A stretch of 64,000 nucleotides of DNA, taken from contig JALZUE010000056.1 in assembly GCA_023301705.1 (NCBI GenBank), positions 27,525 to 91,524 on the forward strand, in the 5' to 3' direction. Under the pieces are notes generated by a model, which was given only the letters and a program-made list of their open reading frames with translations, was not told the DNA's origin and searched no databases. Of the stretch, positions 55,956-64,000 are shown piece by piece (position 1 is the stretch's first letter; each line of letters starts with the position of its first letter). The position numbers and the translations under genes were made by a program. The DNA is from Alteromonadaceae bacterium. GTDB taxonomy: Bacteria; Pseudomonadota; Gammaproteobacteria; Enterobacterales; Alteromonadaceae.

Positions 55956-56495
55956 TTATTTAAGTATACGTATTAAGGTGTTGTCTTTATCAATGAAGTG
56001 ATGCTTTAACGCTGCTAATGCGTGTAGAACTATGGTTAACATTAATAAATCGGTGGCATATTCATGTATTATTCCAGAAATTTCAGTTTGATTAGTGATA
56101 CTAGTAGGCAATGCAGGTATTGAAATTAAATTAAATACTTGAATAGCCCTGCCGTCAGCGGTAGAAATTAAATACCCGCTAATAAAAATAACACTTAAAC
56201 ATAAATACATTAAATAATGCGCACTAGTACTAAGCCTTTGTATGTTAATACTGTGGTTTGGGTTAGGTGCAGGTGAAGGCGTCAGTTTTTTCCATAAAAA
56301 ACGAAAGCTCGTTATTAAAGCGACTAACACACCAAAACTCTTATGTAGGTTAGGTGCATCGACATACCATGAATTGTAGTAGTCTAAATCAACCATCCAT
56401 CGTCCAACAAAATACAACGCAATAACGATAATCGCAGAAAGCCAATGATTAATTTTACTCACTGTACCGTATGCATTTTTACTGTCTCTTATCAC
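55956..56495 (-). CDS. Cytochrome b561 family protein
   Basis: Four-TM, HWLSAIIVIALYFVGRWM, HKSFGVLVALITSFRFLWK, HEYATDLLMLTIVLHALAALKHHF; paired with yceI. Confidence 0.92.
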   Translation of the reverse strand: MIRDSKNAYGTVSKINHWLSAIIVIALYFVGRWMVDLDYYNSWYVDAPNLHKSFGVLVALITSFRFLWKKLTPSPAPNPNHSINIQRLSTSAHYLMYLCLSVIFISGYLISTADGRAIQVFNLISIPALPTSITNQTEISGIIHEYATDLLMLTIVLHALAALKHHFIDKDNTLIRILK

Positions 56496-56700
56496 AATGA
56501 CTTACCTAAAAATTTTCTGTTATGTGCTTATCACTTAGCTAAAAAAAACTTTCTATAAAAACCCGTAAAAATAGGTTGCGATAAACGCGCATTCTCTATA
56601 TCATACGCGCTCTTTCAAAGAACGGGTAACTATTAGTTTATCTTTATTTAAAAGTAACTGTTAGTACCTTACTAGCAGTGTATTAACTTACCAAGTTAAT

Positions 56701-56776
56701 GCCTCGATAGCTCAGTCGGTAGAGCAGGGGATTGAAAATCCCCGTGTCCCTGGTTCGATTCCGGGTCGAGGCACCA
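56701..56776 (+). tRNA. tRNA-Phe (anticodon GAA), CCA encoded
   Basis: Cloverleaf gcctcga...ggggattGAAaatcccc...ggttcgattcc...tcgaggcacca; near-identical to E. coli tRNA-Phe. Confidence 0.98.
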
Positions 56777-57000
56777 TTTATTTACTCTTCCTTGCTTATA
56801 TAAACATCTATTATTAATGATATTTAATTAAGTTTATATCATTACTTAAAATCCAATAACTTTATGCTATTTCTTTTTATTTAATATTTTTTAACCCTAT
56901 TCTTTTTTTTTAAACGTTATATTAGTAAATGAGCCATTTGACTCATTTGTTGTGTGTGCACACATTTCTAACCATATTTTTTATGCAGTAGGAATACACA

Positions 57001-57603
57001 ATGAAAAAGTTACTCGTTATTATAAGTTTATCAGGCGTTACCACATTTACTTTATTTTCCTTCATGGCATATTTAATTAGCCAAGACATAGTACAACGGG
57101 TAGAGCCTGAACCTTTACCTTTAGTTGAAGTTTATCAACTAAAGGAAGATTCAGAGCCTATTGTTAAAGAACATGTAAAATTAACGCCACCACCACCGCC
57201 ACAAATGCCTAAAATGCAAGTGGCAGCCGTTGAGCCTATAGAGAGTGTCGTGTTTGATTATAATGCACCTGTATTATCGATAGCAGATAAGGGCGGTATT
57301 CAATTACAACAGCAAGTTGCTGATAAACAAGCAAGGCCGATTGTACGCATTAACCCTAAGTATCCACTTGAAGCTGTGACTAATGGTATTGAAGGTTATG
57401 TTGTTTTATCATTTAATGTTAATGAAATAGGTCAAGTAACGAATGTTAATGTTGTTAAAGCCGAACCTAAGCGTATTTTTAATAAAGCGGCTAAACGTGC
57501 ACTGAAAAGGTGGAAGTATCAGGCAAAGGTTATTAATGGTAAACCTATTGCACAAGAAAATTTAACGGTGAAATTAGATTTTAGTATGGATCAACAAAGT
57601 TAA
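57001..57603 (+). CDS. TonB-like energy transducer (TonB2-type)
   Basis: N-terminal TM GVTTFTLFSFMAYLI; LTPPPPPQMPKM; TonB C-terminal INPKYPLEAVTNGIEGYVVLSFNVNEIGQV...AAKRALKRWKY. Confidence 0.88.
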   Translation: MKKLLVIISLSGVTTFTLFSFMAYLISQDIVQRVEPEPLPLVEVYQLKEDSEPIVKEHVKLTPPPPPQMPKMQVAAVEPIESVVFDYNAPVLSIADKGGIQLQQQVADKQARPIVRINPKYPLEAVTNGIEGYVVLSFNVNEIGQVTNVNVVKAEPKRIFNKAAKRALKRWKYQAKVINGKPIAQENLTVKLDFSMDQQS

Positions 57604-57612
57604 GGATATTAT

Positions 57613-58203
57613 TTGAAGTTACCTTCATTAATACAAGGCTGGTTAACAACTCAGGACAAGGTTGACCAGCCAGAAAAGTTATTAGCCAACTATGTGGCTA
57701 CGAATAATATAGATTCGTTAAATATATTAGTTGCATACTATCATGCCGATTTATTTCATTATGTATTATCGCTTTCTGATCGTACTTTAGCTGAAGATAT
57801 TATTCAAAACACTTGGTTAAAGGTAATGAAATCAGCCGCTTCTTATGAACATAATACATCATTAAAAAATTGGCTTTTTCGTATTGCTAGAAACACGTTA
57901 ATTGATGAACTTCGTCGAGATAATCGTTGGCAACATCAAGTATTAGAAGAGTCATTAAATGTTGTTTGTGTAGGTACTCCTGAGTCTGATTTAATCAATA
58001 AGAACCAAAAAATATGCTTTAATGATGCGATTGATAAATTACCTTTTTATCAACGAGAAGCTTTTATTTTTCAGCAAGACGGTTTTTCAATGAATGATAT
58101 ATGTTTATTAACCGATGAAAGTTTTGAAACGGTGAAAAGTAGAGTACGTTACGCGAAAAAGAGCATAAAAAAACAACTGGAGCTAACTGATGAATTCAGA
58201 TGA
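57613..58203 (+). CDS. ECF-like sigma-70 family RNA polymerase sigma factor; TTG start
   Basis: Region 2: DRTLAEDIIQNTWLKVMKSAASYEHNTSLKNWLFRIARNTLIDELRRDNRW; region 4: AIDKLPFYQREAFIFQQDGFSMNDICLLTDESFETVKSRVRYAKKSI. Confidence 0.9.
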   Translation: MKLPSLIQGWLTTQDKVDQPEKLLANYVATNNIDSLNILVAYYHADLFHYVLSLSDRTLAEDIIQNTWLKVMKSAASYEHNTSLKNWLFRIARNTLIDELRRDNRWQHQVLEESLNVVCVGTPESDLINKNQKICFNDAIDKLPFYQREAFIFQQDGFSMNDICLLTDESFETVKSRVRYAKKSIKKQLELTDEFR

Positions 58204-58960
58204 GCAAGACCAAGCGATTAATCAGTTGTATCAACAACGTAAAGCATCGCTTGATGTACCCGAGATGAATTTACTGAAGATGAATGTACAAGAGCACTCA
58301 CCAGTGGCTTCAAAAGCAACTAGTGATAGTCGTTTTTCACTCACTAAGTTATTTATTATTTTGTTGGGAGGAGGGTTTGCATCGTTCAGTTTATTTGCTG
58401 TTATGAGCTATTTAACGAAAGCACCAACAGCTGACAATATTGTTCATGAAAACATAGTTCATTATGAGCAAGTTGAATATGAACATGACGATTTAAGTGA
58501 GCTAACACAACAGGCTGTAAACAAAGAACTTGAAAATATTGATGCTAAGCTGCCCACGCCTCCCAAAACAACTGATATTGCTAGACCAAGCATTATCATT
58601 GAACAAGATAACTTAACGAAAGTTGAGTACAGTATTGATGCTTCGGCTTTTGTTACTGTTATCAATGAAACCGCTATTCATTTAAGTATTAATCACCAAG
58701 TAGCGCCTAAGTACCCAAAATCAGCAATTATTGAGCAACAACAGGGCTATGTTCGTTTATCATATAATGTTGATGCTAATGGTAAAGTGTTAGACATAGA
58801 ATTGATTGAACGTAAAGGCCCTCAAGCTTTTGCTACATCAGCAATAAAAGCATTGTCGCAATGGCGTTACAATATAACAGATGTGGAAAAAAATATTGAA
58901 GCTGATACCAACTATCAGATCATGTTTAAGTTTGTTTTACCTAAAAATGCAGAGAAATAA
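58190..58960 (+). CDS. TonB C-terminal domain membrane protein with cytoplasmic N-terminal extension; possible anti-sigma
   Basis: 14-nt overlap with sigma gene; N-term MNSDEQDQAINQLYQQRKASLDVP; TM GGGFASFSLFAVMSYL; TonB-like VAPKYPKSAIIEQQQGYVRLSYNVDANGKV...AIKALSQWRY. Confidence 0.82.
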   Translation: MNSDEQDQAINQLYQQRKASLDVPEMNLLKMNVQEHSPVASKATSDSRFSLTKLFIILLGGGFASFSLFAVMSYLTKAPTADNIVHENIVHYEQVEYEHDDLSELTQQAVNKELENIDAKLPTPPKTTDIARPSIIIEQDNLTKVEYSIDASAFVTVINETAIHLSINHQVAPKYPKSAIIEQQQGYVRLSYNVDANGKVLDIELIERKGPQAFATSAIKALSQWRYNITDVEKNIEADTNYQIMFKFVLPKNAEK

Positions 58961-59040
58961 GCATTTATTTTTCTATTTTTACCAAAAGTTGCTTAAAGCA
59001 CGTAAAATAGTGTTATAAAAAATGAGTTAGTGATTAATAT

Positions 59041-59493
59041 ATGAAAATTTGGGTTGATGCAGACGCTTGTCCTGTTGTAATAAAAGACGTTATATTTCGT
59101 GCCGCTGATCGTACGAAAATACAGACTACATTTGTGGCAAACCACTATATTCGAACACCTAAATCGCTATATATTAAGTTTAAGCAAGTATCATCAGGCT
59201 TTGATGTTGCTGATGATGTAATTGTTGAGTTAGTTGAACAGCATGATTTAGTGATTACTTCTGATATTCCTTTAGCGGCTGAAGTCATCGAGAAAGGAGC
59301 TTTTGCATTAAGTTCAAGAGGTGAGCTTTTTACTACTGAGAATATTAAAGCGCGATTAAATATTCGTGACTTTATGGATACAATGAGAGCAAGTGGAGCT
59401 CAGACTGGTGGGCCAGATAAAATTAGCCAACAAGACCGCATGCAGTTTGCTAATCACCTAGATTCATTAATACAAAAATACAATAAAGCTTAA
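59041..59493 (+). CDS. YaiI/YqxD family (DUF188) protein
   Basis: [73 protein letters not shown]. Confidence 0.95.
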   Translation: MKIWVDADACPVVIKDVIFRAADRTKIQTTFVANHYIRTPKSLYIKFKQVSSGFDVADDVIVELVEQHDLVITSDIPLAAEVIEKGAFALSSRGELFTTENIKARLNIRDFMDTMRASGAQTGGPDKISQQDRMQFANHLDSLIQKYNKA

Positions 59494-59548
59494 TACGTGC
59501 ATTTACTCTTAGTGATAGCATTCATTTAAAGTACTACTAAGCATTATA

Positions 59549-59719
59549 TCAGTCAGTGACGTAAATCATCAGAATAAAAAAACTGATGATTACTGTATTA
59601 AAAATGAGTATTTGCTTAAATACTTTTATGCCGTCTTTCCAGCTATAACCTTTGCCATATAAGTATAACCACCATACAAAACACATTATTAATGGAAGTA
59701 AAAATAAAAATCTAATCAT
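59549..59719 (-). CDS. Small membrane protein (56 aa), absent from ORF track
   Basis: MIRFLFLLPLIMCFVWWLYLYGKGYSWKDGIKVFKQILIFNTVIISFFILMIYVTD; starts 9 nt after ampG stop on the same strand; two hydrophobic helices. Confidence 0.65.
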   Translation of the reverse strand: MIRFLFLLPLIMCFVWWLYLYGKGYSWKDGIKVFKQILIFNTVIISFFILMIYVTD

Positions 59720-59728
59720 ATATTTGCT

Positions 59729-60985
59729 CTATGTTTGGTTGTTTTTAAGTGTAGGCTTTTCAGACCAAGGAGCAACAATGAATAACATTAGCATACCTGG
59801 AATAGCGAGTATGGTGCAAAGTACATAGAAGTTTGTCCAACCTATGTTTTCAACAATAACACCTGTTGTTGCGTTTGCAAATGTTCTAGGTAATGCAGTT
59901 AAAGCTGTAAACAGTGCAAATTGTGTTGCTGCGAATGCAGGGGTTGTTGCTTTCGCTATAAAAGCGACAAAAGCGGCAGAGCCTAATCCTACACCTAAGT
60001 ATTCAAACCCCATAGCAAATGCTAATGCAATTGTATTGTGGCCAATTTCAGCTAAAGCAGCAAATCCTAATATACTAATAACCTGAACCACACCAAATAA
60101 CCACAATGCTTTATTAATACTTAAGCGAATCATAACAATACCGCCGATGATTAAGCCTGCTGTCATCGCAATCAATGATGCTGTTTTTGCAACCACGCCT
60201 ATTTCTGTGTTAGAGAAACCTAAATCGATAAAAAAAGGTGTTTGTAAAGCAGTCGCCATACTATCACCCAATTTATATAAAAATAAAAATAATAAAATGT
60301 ACAGCGCCGACTTTATACCTTTACGATTAATAAATTCTTTAAACGGCAAAATTGCAGCATCTTGAAGAGTTTTAGGTGTATTGATTTCTGAATTTGCTTC
60401 TTTGACAAAAACGGTGAGTAAAATACCTATTATCATAAAACTAGCAACAATAATAAAAACACTTTGCCAAGGCATGTGATCTGCCAAAATAAACCCTAAA
60501 GAGCCAGGTACTAACCCTGATAAACGATAAGCTTGTACATGAATTGAATTACCTAAACCGAGTTCGTGGTCAGGTAATAGCTCTCTGCGGTAAGCATCAA
60601 GCACAATATCTTGGCTAGCACTAAAAAAAGCAACCGCTGCGGCTAAGTAAGCTACTGCCCATATATTCATTACCGGGTTAACGATACTAAATGCTGCCAT
60701 ACTCACTAGTAGAAGTAATTGAGTGAGTAACATCCAACTTCTACGTCGACCTAAAATAGGTAAAGAGTACCTATCAAGCACTGGTGACCAAATAAACTTC
60801 CAAACATAAGGAATACCAATTAATGAAAATAAACCGATTTCTGTTAAGCTGACACCTTCAGAACGGAGCCATCCGGGCACTAATTGATATAAGAAAAATA
60901 AAGGAAGCCCTGAACTAAAACCTGTAAAAATACAAATAAGCATGCGCTTATTTAAAATGGTTTCTTTTATGCTAGCTAAGTGCAT
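59729..60985 (-). CDS. ampG: AmpG-like muropeptide MFS transporter
   Basis: FTGFSSGLPLFFLYQLVPGWLRSEGVSLTEIGLFSLIGIPYVWKFIWSPVLDRYSLPILGRRRSWMLLTQ; SASQDIVLDAYRRELL. Confidence 0.92.
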   Translation of the reverse strand: MHLASIKETILNKRMLICIFTGFSSGLPLFFLYQLVPGWLRSEGVSLTEIGLFSLIGIPYVWKFIWSPVLDRYSLPILGRRRSWMLLTQLLLLVSMAAFSIVNPVMNIWAVAYLAAAVAFFSASQDIVLDAYRRELLPDHELGLGNSIHVQAYRLSGLVPGSLGFILADHMPWQSVFIIVASFMIIGILLTVFVKEANSEINTPKTLQDAAILPFKEFINRKGIKSALYILLFLFLYKLGDSMATALQTPFFIDLGFSNTEIGVVAKTASLIAMTAGLIIGGIVMIRLSINKALWLFGVVQVISILGFAALAEIGHNTIALAFAMGFEYLGVGLGSAAFVAFIAKATTPAFAATQFALFTALTALPRTFANATTGVIVENIGWTNFYVLCTILAIPGMLMLFIVAPWSEKPTLKNNQT

Positions 60986-61127
60986 ATAAGCAAATGCCTA
61001 AAATAAATTTATATAATAAAGTTAGGCTAACAAATTGTAATGATAAACAGAAGCTTATTTACTTTTTCAGAGGGTTTTAGAGTGTTATGTTAGAGATTAT
61101 TCAATAATAATTTTGTGATATGGAAGT

Positions 61128-61457
61128 TTAAGGAATAGGGCGCCAACCAATACAATCAATAGGGTAGCTACCTTCACCATTAAAAAAATCTAAGCACGTG
61201 TTAATTTCAACTTTAAAAAATAAGTCACTATTCAAAGAGCTAGAGCCGTGTAATTGAATTTCGTGAATAACATGCCAAAAAACACGCTCTCGTGTACTGC
61301 CGGGTATTTCACTTTCTATTTTACAGAGCGTCCACTCTTCCATGGTATCAATAATGAATGAGTCCAGTTCGATATAATGAATTGTATTGTCAAAAACAGC
61401 AGATATATAAGCTGTTATTTGTGCAATTTTTTCATTAATGAATTGTTCTATGACCAT
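61128..61457 (-). CDS. Conserved hypothetical protein (109 aa)
   Basis: Intact ORF in the rlmG-yajG-PPIase-ampG same-strand cluster; IHYIELDSFIIDTMEEW...YPIDCIGWRPIP looks protein-like. Confidence 0.7.
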   Translation of the reverse strand: MVIEQFINEKIAQITAYISAVFDNTIHYIELDSFIIDTMEEWTLCKIESEIPGSTRERVFWHVIHEIQLHGSSSLNSDLFFKVEINTCLDFFNGEGSYPIDCIGWRPIP

Positions 61458-61683
61458 AATAAATGCTCGTATTGAATAAAATAACTATTAGTGTCATGCT
61501 CTAAAGTATAAATGAATAGGCAGTAATGTTAGAGTTGATACATTAGTTATTGACGATAAACACTATAAAGTCAAAATGAAATATGAAAATCATGTAAGAA
61601 AATATTTCACCTGTATTTTAATACGATGATTTAATAGCTTTTTATTGAGTTTTTGTTTTTACATGATTTATAGTTCGATAGTA

Positions 61684-62298
61684 TTACTGTAACAATGTTG
61701 CTTTAATCACTAATACTTTTTCTACAGGCACATTTGGCCAGCCTAATGATGAATGAAAATCAGTAGGAACCTGTGCTATTTTTTCTAATACCTCTTCACC
61801 GCTCACAATACTGCCAAATACGGTATAACCCCAACGAGTACCAGGATCTAAGTTGTGATTATCAACAACGTTAAAGTAAAATTGACGATTAGCTGTATGC
61901 GGGCTGTTTTGTCTGGCCATAGCAATAGTGTATTGTTCATTTTTTTCACCATTACCTGACTCATTAAAAATATCTTCATTGACTTTTTTAGGCGCATAAC
62001 TGTCATCGTAACCGCCGCCCTGTACAACAAAATTATCAATAACGCGATGAAATACCGTATTGTCATATTCTTTTGTGACAACATAAGTTAAAAAATTATC
62101 AACAGTAATAGGGGCTTTATGTCTGTTTAACTCAATAATAATATTACCTAAAGATGTTTCAAGCTCTACTTTTGGAAATAGGTTATCAGCATCAATATCA
62201 ATGGCATTAACCTGAGTTGTTAAACTACATAACACGATGAATAATAAAGAGTAGTAAGATGAATACATTTTTTTAAAATTTAGCATTGTAGATTTCAC
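61684..62298 (-). CDS. Cyclophilin-type peptidylprolyl isomerase, probably exported
   Basis: Signal-like N-terminus; NTVFHRVIDNFVVQGGGYD; AMARQNSPHTANRQFYFNV; YTVFGSIVSGEEVL. Confidence 0.93.
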   Translation of the reverse strand: MKSTMLNFKKMYSSYYSLLFIVLCSLTTQVNAIDIDADNLFPKVELETSLGNIIIELNRHKAPITVDNFLTYVVTKEYDNTVFHRVIDNFVVQGGGYDDSYAPKKVNEDIFNESGNGEKNEQYTIAMARQNSPHTANRQFYFNVVDNHNLDPGTRWGYTVFGSIVSGEEVLEKIAQVPTDFHSSLGWPNVPVEKVLVIKATLLQ

Positions 62299-62316
62299 TT
62301 TGTTTTATTTATCTGA

Positions 62317-62937
62317 TTATTTAATTAATGAGATCAATTCATTGTCTGTTACTAAAGAATTGAGAAGTTTGCCAAGTTGTTGATTGAAGTCTCGAGATAA
62401 AACCGCTAAATCAGCAGTTAATGGTCCATAATTATGACTAGAACGACGGTAATTTTTAGTTAACGTTTTATCACCATTAAACAATGAAACTGTGACTTCT
62501 AAAGTCAATTTAGCATCATACTTGACGAGTGATTGCTTTACATTAATTACCGCATTAGTAATATTCACCGTTAACTGATTGGGTGCAATGGTGTTTATTT
62601 GCGCAGATTTTTTTTTGAATTCATCATTTAATGTTGACTCAATCAATACTTGTAAACTTGTTTCACTGTTGATGAATTGAGCTGGTTTGTCTTTTTTAAC
62701 TATTTGAACAACATGTTTATTTGTTCGTAAATCATTTACGTTTAACGAGATACTCTTATGTTGTAAGTTATTTGTTTGGTTCGAAATAGATGATAATAAA
62801 ACAGCATCAGGCATGATAATTAAATTTTGCTGCGAAGAGCTACAACTTGAGAGTAAAACACTAATAGAACAGAATATTAAACTGTTAAAAATAAGCTTAT
62901 ATGAAAGTGACTTTTTGATTAATGCTTTTTTCATCAT
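62317..62937 (-). CDS. yajG: YajG-like lipoprotein
   Basis: Lipobox LLSSCSS; near ampG as in E. coli yajG-ampG; 4-nt overlap with upstream rlmG. Confidence 0.8.
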   Translation of the reverse strand: MMKKALIKKSLSYKLIFNSLIFCSISVLLSSCSSSQQNLIIMPDAVLLSSISNQTNNLQHKSISLNVNDLRTNKHVVQIVKKDKPAQFINSETSLQVLIESTLNDEFKKKSAQINTIAPNQLTVNITNAVINVKQSLVKYDAKLTLEVTVSLFNGDKTLTKNYRRSSHNYGPLTADLAVLSRDFNQQLGKLLNSLVTDNELISLIK

Positions 62938-64000
62938 TTTTTTATCGCCGATAGAACAACAAATTTACTGTTACTAATAATAGTTGTTACGTTACCAAAA
63001 ATTCGTTGAAGTTTTATGTGGTATGCTAAGTTACGGTTACCAATAATACGTAATTCGCCACCTGATTTTAATACTTTACTTGCATCATTAAACATTTGCC
63101 AAGCAATATGATCTGTCGTTGCTTGTAATTGGTGAAAAGGAGGGTTGCATAATATGACGTCAACACTACCATTGTTTATTTTGGTTAAGCAGTCGTCTAC
63201 CTGATAATGACATTGCTGCATGAGCTCTGGCATATTATTTTCAATATTGTTTTTAGCCGAAGCTACCGCCATATATGACTCATCAATAAATGTCATATGA
63301 ATGGTGGGCTCGCTGGTTAATGCTTGTAAACCAATAACGCCATTGCCACAGCCTAAATCAATTACTTGCTGATTTTTTGAAAACTCGGGTAAATATTGTA
63401 AAAACAATCGAGCACCTAAATCTAATTTCTCTCTTGCAAATACATTCGCATGATTACTTATTTGGTAGATTGAGTTTTCTAATGGCCAAACGGTAGGGTA
63501 AGGACTATTATACTGCTCTTGATTGTTCAATTCACTAAAAACTAAGCGAGACTTTTTAACCGCTAAAGATGTTTTGGTTGTGCCTAGGTACTTTTCAAAT
63601 AATTTTAATGTTGATGTATGAATATCTTTTGCTTTCGCACCCGCAACAAAGGCTACATTACTATTTTTATAGTGAGCTTTTATATTGATTAATTGCTCTA
63701 TGAGTAAGGCCTTACTTTTTGGTACTTTGTAAATGATAAGATCTACATCATCAGGTAAGCTATCTAAACTTGTTAACAATTGAAGACGGCTTGATGTTAA
63801 ATCATTTAGTTCGATGTTGTTTAATAAACCTTGATGACTAACATACGAATCGCTAACAACCGATAAAGGTTGTTCTAAGTAATTAATCGCGATGGCGCCA
63901 AATGTATCATTAAATATAAGTATTTTCGTTTGTTCATTAACTAAACTATTATCATTTAAATAATTAAAGAAATACTCATCAGTAGAGTCCCATGCTTGAA
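62934..64000 (-). CDS. rlmG: 23S rRNA m2G1835 methyltransferase RlmG, 5' end beyond the window
   Basis: Frame stays open from 63779 to the window edge (QAWDSTDEYFFNYL...ILIFNDTFGAIAINYL...SDSYVSHQGLLNN); AGAKAKDIHTSTLKLFEKYLG; VIDLGCGNGVIGLQAL; LCNPPFHQ. Confidence 0.92.
   Translation of the reverse strand, partial: QAWDSTDEYFFNYLNDNSLVNEQTKILIFNDTFGAIAINYLEQPLSVVSDSYVSHQGLLNNIELNDLTSSRLQLLTSLDSLPDDVDLIIYKVPKSKALLIEQLINIKAHYKNSNVAFVAGAKAKDIHTSTLKLFEKYLGTTKTSLAVKKSRLVFSELNNQEQYNSPYPTVWPLENSIYQISNHANVFAREKLDLGARLFLQYLPEFSKNQQVIDLGCGNGVIGLQALTSEPTIHMTFIDESYMAVASAKNNIENNMPELMQQCHYQVDDCLTKINNGSVDVILCNPPFHQLQATTDHIAWQMFNDASKVLKSGGELRIIGNRNLAYHIKLQRIFGNVTTIISNSKFVVLSAIKK

Noticed and set aside
1-64000. 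Search for prophage, transposon, integron, toxin-antitoxin or defence system
   Set aside because: No transposase, integrase, phage structural, restriction, Cas or recognisable TA proteins in the ORF set; gene order looks like core chromosome

Overview
This is an AT-rich chromosomal window from a gammaproteobacterium; gene content and protein style suggest Colwellia/Thalassotalea-like Alteromonadales (inference). It is mostly core housekeeping: nirBD, cobA, suhB, trmJ, cysE, iscRSUA-hscBA-fdx, pqiABC-like genes, yebG, thrLABC, maeA, ndk, rlmN-pilF/pilW-rodZ-ispG-hisS-yfgM-bamB-der, xseA, guaBA, yceI, tRNA-Phe, ampG, yajG and rlmG. I see no convincing prophage, transposon, CRISPR array or defence island. 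The best leads are: (1) an ECF-type sigma gene between two paralogous TonB-like genes, where the downstream TonB protein sits in the anti-sigma position and has a cytoplasmic N-terminal extension; (2) a hybrid histidine kinase with three tandem periplasmic binding domains, overlapping an HD-GYP response regulator gene; (3) two small membrane-protein ORFs missing from the ORF track (33026-33160 +, 59549-59719 -), one with a CPYC motif; (4) three candidate IscR type-1 sites upstream of iscR and a terminator-like hairpin inside the isc operon; (5) a thr leader peptide with attenuator; (6) a terminator-like hairpin in the leader of a D-2-hydroxyacid dehydrogenase gene; (7) a 72-nt tandem repeat in a TPR/LysM-like fusion at the pilF/pilW locus. 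Everything was read by eye with no database search, so family names are recognition-based.
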